Positions 39,001-51,000 of a DNA stretch of 64,000 bases are shown in pieces. The stretch comes from Liolophura sinensis (Eukaryota; Mollusca; Polyplacophora; Chitonida; Chitonidae), in contig NC_088300.1 of assembly GCF_032854445.1 (NCBI RefSeq), forward strand, positions 66,812,984 to 66,876,983. Direction: 5' to 3'. The notes under the pieces are model-generated. The model made no database searches. It had not been told where the DNA came from and saw nothing but the letters and a program-made list of their open reading frames with translations. The position numbers were made by a program, and so were the translations under genes. Numbering within the stretch: the stretch's first letter is position 1; the number at the start of each line of letters is the position of its first letter.

Positions 39001-42000
39001 ATAAATGCCCAAGAAATAAAGATGTTGATTTGATGTTTTAACAGTTGCGAGACTGGTTACAAGATAAGATGGCAGCAGCCCAGGATGAGACGTATAGGGA
39101 TGCCAAGAACCTTCACAGCAAATATGTCCGTCACCAGGCATTTGAGTCTGAGATCGCTGCAAACAAAGACAGACTGTTCAGGTTACAGCAGGTGAGATAG
39201 AGCTTCCTTATACTTGTTTAGGCTTAATAATGTAGGTGGTAGTAATCAATTATGTACCCGAATGATGGCTAGGTCTTGTTGGGATATTGCACATGGTATA
39301 TTGAAATTTAGGAAGCAAATAATTTTAATTGGTAATGTCAAGTTAATCTCTGTTACCTGGTTGCATGGTGTGGGTGTCTCTCTTATAAAATTTATTTTGT
39401 AATGTGTTGAGAGAATAGTAAGGTCATAATTGAATTTATGCGCATTTTATATACCATAGGCTATGTAAGTTGAATGGAAATTTCCTATTTTTTTTGTGGT
39501 AAACATTCACATACCAATATTGTCTATGTTTATGTAAACAATCTTGTGCTTCTTCATTGTTCTATAGGCTGGCGATGAGCTGATGAAGGAGAAACCAGAT
39601 GCCAAGGCTCAGATTGGACCAATCCTCACTGAACTGGGTGACCAATGGGAAGACTTAGAAGATACGACCAAGAACAAAGGAGAGAAGCTGTTTGATTCTC
39701 ACCGGGCTGTGCTGTATGAACAGAGCTGTGACGACATTGACGGCTGGATCACAGGGCTGGAGGCACAGATAGTCACAGAGGACTTTGGCAAGGACCTGAC
39801 AACAGCCAATCTCCTCATGCAGAAACAAAATGTAAGTTTATCCAGTGCATTTATCTTTATTCAGCCTTATGACAAATAAATGAAAGTATTGTCAATTGTG
39901 TGAGTTTGGGATTTAGAGCTTCACTGCTCGGGCTATACCTAAGACTACAAAATTGGTAATCTTTGTATTTCTCCGAGAGAAGTGCCTGATTTCTGTAGTG
40001 TGTTACAACAGGAGGCAGCATCGTAAATGTGTCTTTTAGGATTAGCTTGCTTCTGGAAGGCACCTTTGTGATGTGAACAAAGATGATCTTAAATGCCATA
40101 AAACCCCAACCAAAAATGAGAATAAACGTTTGATGTACAGGAGGAAGGATACTGTTAATCATTTTCACTTGCCTTGAAGACATTGCGTATGTAACCTGTT
40201 GGATTTTTCCAGCTGCTGGAGGGAGAGTTGAAGAAGAAGAATGCTCAGGTAGAGGAGCTGGAGGGACAGGCCTCACACCTAAAGAGGATGGACCCCGACA
40301 AAGAGGCCGAGATTGAGGCCAGGAAGGCGGCTGTGGCAGAAAGGTATGATAATACATACGTACTTCTTAAAAGATGAAATCATTAATGTACACTGGTTCC
40401 TGGTAGTGAGACACCATTCAGCGCTGGTCCCTGTGGAAGTCATTACACAGTAAAGACTCGTGTCAAATTTCATTTAAAATTTAATTTATACCAAATGGCA
40501 ACACCATATAAGTAATTTATTTGCCGGGCTATAGTTTTGAGCTAATTTCCTGACATAGGGGTTAACTATTATGCGATATGCAGGGACAAAAGGCTGCATA
40601 TGGTGACGCTGATATAACCTTGTGTTGTTTCCCCCTTGTAGATTTGCCCGTATCCAGGGTCCATTGACAGAGCGCCGCTCCCAGCTGGAGAAGGTTAAGA
40701 GAATCCATCAATTCCAGAGAGATGTGGAGGATGAGAAGATGTGGATTGAGGAAAAGATGCCTCTAGCAGAATCCACAAACTATGGCAATAGTTTACTCAG
40801 TGTCCAGCTCCTTATTAAAAAGAACCAGGTAGGAATTGCAGATGGATACTTGAAGAAGTGTTGTTTTTTTTGAATTTGAAGATGTCACCACATTTATTTG
40901 ATTGCTCTTCAAGATATGCTTAAATAACATTTATTTTGTGTTGAAAATTTGCTTTCTTTTCATGCCATTTCTGTACTATGAAGCATTCAGATGATTTACA
41001 CATTTTTATACAGACAGATTCGCTTGTTTTTTTACCTTCCACTGTTAAAGTGTGTTTAACTATTTCCACAGTCCCTGCAAAAAGAGATAGATAACCATGA
41101 GCCCCGAGTGAAGGCTGTGGCAGATGAGGGAGAAGTACTGATCAGTGAGGGACACCCCCAGTCTGAAGAGTTTAGGGCTATTGTAGATGACCTGTTAGAG
41201 AAGTGGCAGCAGTTACTGGACGCCGTCAAAGCCAGACATGACAGGCTCATGTTAGCGGATGAGGCACAACAGGTAGGCATGTAGTTGCCTGTGTGTGTAT
41301 TGTTGTGCCAAAGGTTATTGCAGAAATTCCAGGTTATCAAGTTGCACAATATTAGGCATTCTAATCTATTGCTGATGTGTATTGAGTTACAAGAATTCAT
41401 AGAAGTCTTTATCTTTAAATGACAGAAACTGAAATTGAATTCAGGTTTTTTTTCTAGGGAATGGAGTGTTTTTTCATCTAAAAAAAAAAAAAAAAAAAGG
41501 AAAAAAAAAAAAGGGCATCCATGAGTTAACTGTAAAGAAATGGTGAGTACAGGTAACGGTTCATCTCTGGTGAGCGATTTGAGTCTCCTGCAGCTCTGGT
41601 TAACCCAGTAGTATTGTGCTTGACTCTGTTGTAGTACTATTTTGATGTGACTGAAGCAGAGGCCTGGATGAGTGAACAGGAGCTGTACATGATGGGTGAT
41701 GAGCGGGCCAAGGATGAGATCGGTGCTCAAAACATGATGAAGAAACATCAGACCCTGGAAAATGCCATAGAGGATTATGCAGAGGTGGTGCGCCACCTAG
41801 GGGAAAGGAGTCGCAATCTCATTGAGACAGAACATCCAGAGAGGTATGCATAAGATGACATTTTTTTTTCAGTTAGGAAAGCCCATGTTTAAGGCTATTT
41901 TTTTTTTAAATTGAAAAGTTATTCATTTGCATGAAACAACAATAGTATAATTTAAAAAAACCCAGTGTAGATGGGTTTGTATTTTAAGGAGGAATGATTA

Positions 42001-45000
42001 CAGTGTTATTACAGTGTACTCTGATAATATCAGCTTCTGATGTTTTTTTTTCAAAGAATACTATGGTTTTGTTTATAATTATGTCTTGTTTGGAGGTGGA
42101 GGAGGGTCTTACCAGGAAAATTTTGTAGATAAACATTATTTATTCACCAAATTACTCTGCTTACTTTTGCTCAGCGATCAGATAGCGGTGCGACAGTCGC
42201 AGGTCGACAAGCTGTATGCTGGCCTGAAGGATCTGACCCAGGAGAGGAGAGGCCGTCTTGAGGAAGTGCTCAAACTGTACATGATGAGCAGAGAGATTGA
42301 TGACCTCATGCAGTGGATCGCAGAGAGGGAGGTGGTGGCTGGTTCCCATGAACTGGGCCAGGACTACGAACATGTCTGCGTATGTATCAACTGGATTTAT
42401 ATCTCAGAATAATTGTATTTGACAAATTATTTCTGATTCTGAGAGTTTTGTTGATCTTACATTGATGTGATTAGGGCAAACAGAGTATTAGGCAAGAAAA
42501 GGGAATATCTAGCATTATAGTTTCACTTTATGGGAAGATTTTAATTGTCTTTGGAGACCATAGTAAAAATGTATCAAGGAGTATGATTTGTTTTTTCTTC
42601 TTCCTTAAAGATGCTAAAAGAACGATTCCGAGAGTTTGCCAGGGAAACAGAAAGCATTGGTCAGGAGCGAGTGGCAGGGGCCAATGAGATCTGTGATCAG
42701 TTGATAGCAGCAGGCCATTCGGACTCGGCAATCATTGCCCAGTGGAAAGACCAACTGAATGAGGCATGGACAGACTTACTGGAGCTGATAGATACGAGAA
42801 CACAGATGCTACAAGCTTCATGGGAGCTGCACAAGTTCTACTATGACTGCAAGGACTTACTGGAGAGGATAGCTGTGAGTGCAATGGCAATCAAGTTATT
42901 ATATTTGTGCAAAGAAGCAAGTCTTCTAATGCTGTTCTTTTTTCTGGATTTTATGTGCAGATACGACATCTGTATACTGTCTTGAGATTTGAAGTATTGT
43001 TGTAACCATAATCAGATACTAAGTTAAGAAAGTTATTGATGTGGTAGATTTGACTTGCTAGAAAGAAAATGCTGAGGATTTGCTGTTGAACAGGGTATTG
43101 ATGTCCATTGGACATGTCCTTGTACTGGTATCTGATAATTTTGGTAAAAACTGGTAATTTTATTGTGTTAATCAGGAAAAGGAGCACTACATCCCTGATG
43201 ACCTGGGCAAAGATGCTGGATCCGTGGCTGCACTGCAGAGGAAACATGCCAACTTTGAACATGATTTAGTTACCTTAGGAAACCAGGTATGCACTGGTGG
43301 TCTTCAGCATATGTACTTTATGTAAGAAAACACAAATTGGCAAGTACATCAGAGCTTTACGATGTAGTAAATATAAGTGATAGTAAGATTATAATAGAAG
43401 ATTTAATGAAGTATTCTTGAGTAAGGCGTAAAACTCCAATCAAATCAAGAAAAATATTTATGCCTGTCCTTTGACATACAGCCGCTTACATCTGTACCTG
43501 TCTTGTCTCTCGTAGGTTCAGCTGATTCAGGAGGAGTCCGGCCGTCTTCAGGCAGGCTATGCTGGAGACAAGGCTCAGGAAATTCAGGACAAAGAGGCTG
43601 AGGTGGTGAACGCTTGGAGGAACCTCAGACTGCTTGTAGAGACGCGTAAACTCAAGCTGGCCGACGCCAGCGATTTGTATAGATTCTTCAATTTAGTGCG
43701 CGACCTCCTTTTGTGGATGGACGATATCATCAGGCAGATGAATACTCAAGAAAAGCCAAGGTATGGAGAGGTGTTCAACAGATGATCAGACCCCGTTAGC
43801 AAAAGCTTTCTTAACATTGCTATGCATGTAACTGGCATGGCCATATAATGCCTAAAATGCTGGTTGTCACGTTAGTAACATGCATTTAATGTATCAAGGT
43901 TTTATGCGTGTGAGTACAGGCTCTGGAATGTAAATCAATAAGGCTTTTCAATCTTGAGTAATGCTGAAAATTATGAGCAAAGAGTTCAGATTTTCACAGG
44001 CTGATAATAGGGTCTTTGATCAGTATTCAGAGCATTCTGTCAAACCAAAATGCTAGTTTTAATCATATTCTTTGATCCTAGAGCTAGTTTTAGATTCCGG
44101 CATGAGAGAATGGCAAAAAGAATAAGAATTTAGAAAAGACATGAATTCATTAAAAACAAAATTGGCACTATCAAAACTTATTTATGCTTAACTCAGTATT
44201 ATGTAGAAAAGTTAGTTCTATGATAAAAATGTTGGTTGTTAACAGGGATGTGTCCGGTGTTGAACTGCTGATGAACAACCACCAGAGTTTGAAGGCAGAG
44301 ATTGATGCTAGAGAAGAGAATTTCACCATCTGTATTAACCTAGGCAAAGATCTGCTGGAAAGGAAACACTACAGATCGGAAGAGGTGGGTATTCATCACA
44401 CGTCACACAGAGTTCTTGCTGCTTATAATGCGCTGCTCCCGTTGGTGGTGAACTTTTCTCCCTCCTGACACAGTGCTGTCATAAAATGACAATGCATTTG
44501 TCGATAATATGTTTGCTCTGTTTGATGATACATTACCCTGTGCATTTGTTGTATGTAAAATCAAGACTTCTTTCATAATAGTGAATGTTGGCATCTTTAA
44601 TGCACATGAGCACTGAGGACCAACCCCCTTGATAAAAGATGAATTAGGTTGAGTTAATAGTGACATCTCGTTAATACAGACAGTGTAAAGTTGCTCTTCT
44701 TTCGCTATCAAATTTTGCACATATGCAACAATGATATTCTATTAAAATATTACACCAGTCACTTTCTGTGATACTGTTCTATTCTATGCACTATGTATAT
44801 CATGTGGTTTACTCTATGGAAGGTGAGAGAGAAGTTGATACAACTGACCACACAGAGGCACAGCATGACAGAACAGTGGGAGGAACGCTGGGAACATCTG
44901 CAACTAAGTAAGATACTGTGCATTTTTTGTAGTCAGCTTGAGCAGCTAGTTACTGTGATATGCTGAACTTCGCTAACTGTGAGTGAGGTCTATATCTTAA

Positions 45001-48000
45001 GACGTTTAATATTTATTTTTTGAGATAATGTTTCTGTGTCATTTGGTATGAGTAGAGGAAAAACTGCTGTACTGTCTTCACTTTATGCTGAGTGTGTTGT
45101 CCTTTTCAGTTTTGGAGGTGTACCAATTTGCAAGAGATGCTTCTGTGGCAGAGGCATGGCTGTTAGCCCAAGAACCATACTTATTGAACCAAGATTTAGG
45201 TGTAAGTGTCCCATCTTTTTTGTTCTTTTATTGTTAAAATTAAGTTGTTGTTTTTTTTGTTTTTTTTTTGGTTTTCAGAGAAGACAAAAAAAAATTGCCA
45301 AAACAACTATTTCCGTGAGGGTTTTGATGCCATGAAGATAGCGTTCACCATTGGTGTACAGATTGTTTAGCGTTCTCCATTGGTGTACAGATTGTTTAGC
45401 ATTCACCGTTGGTGTGTAGATTCTTTTGCGTTCACCATTGGTGTACAGATTGTTTTGCATTCACCATTGGTGTACAGATTGTTTCTCGTTCTCCATTGGT
45501 GTGCAAATTGTTTTGCGTTCACCGTTGGTGTGCAGATTGTTTAACATGCACCATTACTATCGTTTTTGAAATTCTATGTTTTCCAGGATACATTAGATGC
45601 TGTAGAGACACTTATCAAGAAGCATGAGGCCTTTGAGAAGTCTGCTGCAACACAGGAGGAACGATTTGGAGCTTTAGAAAAATTGACAACAGTAAGTTTT
45701 GTCTTCATTTAAATGCTGCAGTAAAAACAAAATAGCCTTCTATGCATTTACAAATAAAAAAAAGGGTTAGCAAACCTCAGTCTTTGATGTCGTAGTGATT
45801 GTTTCATTTTGCGTAAATTCCACTTGCGAGTTGTTTGCCAAAGGAGACATTCTTAGTCTCTGTTACTGTGGTGGGAGTCACTAAATAGTAATGTTATGTG
45901 GACCCTTCATTCCAGTATTTGAAAGTTGTTGTAAATTTTATTCTAACTGCGGATCTCTTGTTGTTGACAGTTTGAAATCAAGCACAAACAGAGGTTACAG
46001 GAGGAAGAATACAAACGACAACATCCAGAGGAAGTGGCAAGGGCTAAGGAGGAGAAGAGGAGACAACTCATACAGGAATTCTTACCACCAGAAGAACCGT
46101 ATGTGTTCTGAATTTATTAGTATTTTTAAGTGAAGTATTTGCACAATTTACCAGTGTGCTTTGGCAGTCTTATTTTAAAAAAAATATTGTAAGCATTGTG
46201 TTCTAGCAATTTCATTATCTGTTTTAAAAAATTCATTGTGATTTAAATCTTTCATCCTACATATTTTAAGGAAAGTTTTGTGGAAATTTCATTATCAATC
46301 CATGTGGGACAACGGGATGGGGTGAGCATTAAGCAGAGAAATTATAGTTTGAAGCATACTTTTGTGTTATTCTCGTAAGAAGTTTTAAGTTCAACAAAAA
46401 AATTCTCTTGCTGTTTTAAAATTTAAGGTGATTGACACAAAAAGTGGGTAGCTTTTCTGGAACTTGTGGAGCTTTACTTCCTGTAATGTTTCGGTGAGTT
46501 GTCTACTGCTTACGTAAGGCTCTAACACAGCCAGTGTCAAGGTGTAGCTTACATGTCACCACAGTATTGAATGATTGGTGTGCTTGTACCAGACCTCAGC
46601 CAGAACCTGTGGTGGAGAAACCAGTAGGAGAGGAGAAGGCCGCTGGAGACGACGGGGATGGAGCGTTAGTGAACGGGGAAAAGGAAGTGGCTGAGGGACC
46701 TACAGATCAACCAGGTATGTGTTCCTGTCACACCCAGGCTTCGTCCTGGGGAGGCTCAGTCATGCTGTTGTGTGGGACCAATTCCCTGAGTTGACTGTGG
46801 TGGATTATGATTTGAAAAAATGTTGTTACTTGAAATGTTGTAATATGTTCAGTAAGTTGTTCTGTTTGCCTAAATCTTTTTTGGTGTTTTTTGCTAATCT
46901 TCTACCAGATTCATGCATTTTGATGTTGTATTGTGTTAAAGTTGTGTTAAAACTTGTAGAAATTCTTCGTTTGGTGCTGAAAAAACCCTCTTCCCCATTA
47001 ATGTCAGTTGCATACTTCAAATTTCTCGGAATTACAGATGTTTTGTGTGTGTCAATTTGGAATGTGTCCTGTAACTACTTTCCTGTCTAACTTCGTTTTG
47101 ACTTTTTGAAGATTGATATACTTATGCTGAATTTATTGTATGTACTCATTTGCACTCTGTTCTATATTTTTCTTTTCCTTTTTTTTTTGTCATGTTCATT
47201 GTTGTTTGGTCTTCTATCATTCAGTTTGCTTGCGTCATCAGCTATTTGCATTTCATTGCTGACAATCATGCTTGAAGCTTGTCCCTTGAATAGTGGTTGA
47301 GTGATTGGATGTCATTATTTGTGCTGTTAATCATCCTGCATGATGATGAGCATCTAGTTAGCATGAAAGTCATACCTGTTTATTTCAATTTGAATTCTCC
47401 CTGATCGTGATGTTGTGATGTGTGCTGGGATGGTTTGAAATGGGTGCATCATTTCTGTATTGTGTGTAAGAAGGGAATTCCCCTTTTTGTAGTAATGTGT
47501 ATGGTATATTGGTATTGTGTAGAATAGAGCATTAATCCATTTGTGAAAGGTTCAGTGTAAGTTCAATGCAAACTTGAAATTGTGGTTTAAATATGTTGTT
47601 GGTTTCGTTTAATTGGTATATATGTATATATCTGTATATATACATGAGTATGAAAGTAACATTTTTCTGATGTGGAGAATTGATATAATAAAAAAACAAG
47701 TAAGCCTTCTCAACTTTTTACATCTGTTTATTCTGACTACAGTTTCAAATGTGTTATCGCAGAATGAAATATAACAGTTTGACAGGCTTTATATATGGTC
47801 ATGTTTCCGGGAAATGGTCACTGGGATAACACATTTACAAGTACGGACAGTCTTGTTCCTTGATAAGAATGTAGAAAGTTGAGAAGGCTTATTTGTTTTT
47901 TTTATTCTATATGTACATGTATATATATTTGACTAGTTGTAAGCTGCACGCATATGCAGAATGCTAGTTTGAAGTATCAGTATACTGGTACATGTAATTT

Positions 48001-51000
48001 AATAATACAATCTAGTAGATGGTAGTGTTGTTAAAATCTGCAATCCATGGTAGCAAATCGTTCCACTGTACAAACTAGTCATGTGTTAAGAATATGAAGC
48101 AGTGATTGTTAAGTGTGGGTATGTATTGTGCCGTTGACAGGCGGAGCTCGAGCACGGGGGAAGGCCAGTACACTGAAAGGTGATGGTTGTAATGATTGTG
48201 TGGAGCAGTGTGCTCCTGTCTTCCCAACTAGACTTAAAGCAGCTCGGTGTAGTCCTGTTTTAGTTTGTTCACAGATTCGTAGCTTGTATTTTTCTATTTG
48301 TATTTGTCTGTTTTGGAGTGTGATAATTCTGTGTGCGTGTTGCGTAGCGTGTGACTACTTATCTGATCTTCGATATTGTCATCTTTGGTTGCCGGATGCC
48401 AAGTCAGGTTTTCATCTTCAGAACGTTTTAGTGGTGTATTGTCAGCCATTGAGTTTTAACAGTTGATTCTGGTTGAGGTGTGGATGTAGCCATTCATCTT
48501 AGGGTGGGCTAGTTATCTCCCTTGGGCCATGGATTGAAGTTCACAATTGTGGTTCATGGGTGTGGAATGGACCAATAAAAGATTCCACAAGAAGAAATGA
48601 TTACAAATTGTGCTGCCTTTAACAAGATTATCATCATATTCATTGGCTTCTACCTTTCAACCTTCCTCATACCATTATTATTCTAATCGTCTTAATACAT
48701 CACACTTACACCTCTTTCTACACATCTTCATCAATTATTCACATCATCAGCCTCTCATTATGCTACCTCTCATTATGCTGCTCACTGCTGAAGACCAAGC
48801 AGACGTCAAATCCCCCTGTTTTCATTTTTTTCATAAACACCACACTTTTTTCATGGCTAGTTGAAACACCCCGTAAGTTAGAGACTCCGCTGGATGACTC
48901 GGGGGTGGAAACCCCTCCGACACGGTCGCCACGGGCAGAAGGGTCGCCATGGGCAGGAGGCTCGCCACGGGCAGGAGGGCTCACCACCGGTCACGCCTCG
49001 GCGATCACCTCAAACTCGCCTCAGCCCTGAGTCGCCAAGTAGGTATCAAGACATCCCATGACTCTACGGTGCTCACTGGGAGTTGGTTTTATTATGGGTC
49101 GTGGATTTCATTCACATTTATCTCAGTATTGTAAAGTTAATCACCGGTTTCATTTTACACTTTAGCAAAAAAACAAAAATTTTAAATCATTATGTACACA
49201 GTTCGAAAGCTATTGAAGCAGTAATCAAACTTTTGTGGTAGTGTATCCATTATTCAACTCCTGAGGGTTCACATATATCCATATACGTAGAAGTTCCATG
49301 TATGTTTCTTTCTTGAAAAGACTGAACAAATTTACACATGCTTTCATTGTGTTACATTTACATTTCACACATTGTATTTTCAGTGTAAAAAACATTGATC
49401 CAACATCTATTGCTTTCAATCATACACTAATTAACTGTGCATGGTTTGTTGTAATGTTTGATTATGTCGACCTGATGTTTTTATGCTGTGCATTTTTTTT
49501 CTTGTATTTCTTTGATAAACAAGGTAGAAGCTTTATATCTACATATAGTAGTATTGAGCATGCAACTAAGCCGAGGCTATCAACACACTTATCTTTATTA
49601 TATACTAAGCACTCTTTAGTTTGTAGCTTTCGACTAGGTCTGTACTCCTTAAGTTCTTCCTTTGATATCTGAGTTAAGTTTCTTAATTTTATTGTAAGGT
49701 TTCATCTGTGGTTAATACGCACCTACTTTGATCTCATTCTATTCATACCTCTCATATATGCTGTTTATTGAATAAGTCTTTGTTTGGATTGAGTTAAAGC
49801 ATATTATATGTTGACTATTCAGGTAATTATTTAATGTGAATGTTGTACGTGTTATTTTAATTGACAGTGGCTTTTGGTTGGAGCATGCTAGGTTCCTCAC
49901 GTAGAACTTCAGAGTCAGAAAAATCACAAGCTTTTTTGCGCATCAAGCATGCTTTTTTTGCGTCATAAACATAAAAAGAACCAAAAAAAACCAAAACAAA
50001 AAAAACACTAAAAAAACACCTACATTTGCTTGCGAGCAGTTACTGTGATAATACCTAATCTGTATATCTAAAAATATCTTATTAAAATTACTGCTAATCT
50101 GACATTTCATGCCAAAGCAATACCCTAATTCAAACTTTTGCTATCTAACTCAAGGCAAGGCACATTTTTTGCCATCATTTGTGCCTTCGATTGTCAATAT
50201 GTGATTAGAAAGCTGTTGGTGTTCTAAACTAGTCGTTGAACTAACAGAGCTACAGAACATAACCGGCTCACTGCATGGCGTGGACCTCTTGCATTCACTG
50301 ACAGCACCCCTGAACTCCGGGCCCTCTTGGCCTGATCGTGCTAGCCCCTTAGTCCAGCTTTGGCCTTGGTGTGGTTGCTCAAAGGGTGTAGAACTGGAGC
50401 CCTTTTTCTTAACAATTTTAATGAGTCTCTCGGTCAAATTTTCATGAATAGCGGCCACAGAAAAGAAACGGTCTCGATCCAAGTCCCCCTTTGGAAAGCT
50501 GTTTTCTCGAAAACGGCCGGAGGAGTCCGCCTCGTCAGGTAAACCATCCTGGTTTGTTCTTGTCCCCATGGGTGGGCGGGACTGCATGCCTATCTGGTTT
50601 TTCCCGTCACCTGTATCTGTTAACAGGAACCTTAACCGAGTGTAGAGTTGTCTCAGTTGTCACCAGTGAGTCCATTCAGTGGACTCCACTTTGGCCCCGT
50701 CCTATTCATTATGTTCACCTGTCTCCACAGTTACCTGTAGGGTTACAGTTGGAATATCAGTTTGTGCTCTCTCTCTCTTTACTGTGGATTTAATCTCTTC
50801 TCTTGAGTCCCCTGTGTAGTAGTGCCCATAGCACTGGACACTTATTCAGTTCTGTAAAACCATTCTCTTGGGCTGTACAGCACTACACTGAATGCGAGTT
50901 CCCACAGTTATTTTGATTATTCTATGTCCTAGTTCATGTTGATCACCCCTCTAATTAGATTCTAGAAAACAGCAGTGGGTCTTTCTTGAGGCAGCTATCA

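Noticed and set aside
39857-40357. 166-codon minus-strand open frame
   Set aside because: Antisense shadow of spectrin exon 28 plus flanking intron; no family signature.
41056-41796. Longest open frame in the window, 246 codons on the minus strand
   Set aside because: It is the antisense shadow of spectrin exons 30 and 31 and the intron between them; the plus-strand exons are homologous, spliced and in phase.
46719-47300. Open frames in the intron after exon 41
   Set aside because: T-rich, Leu/Phe/Val/Cys-rich and without splice sites in the right phase.
50150-50587. 145-codon minus-strand open frame with protein-like composition
   Set aside because: It overlaps a splice-bounded plus-strand cassette whose phases fit the spectrin gene. 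No recognisable motif and no splice partners on the minus strand. Some doubt remains.
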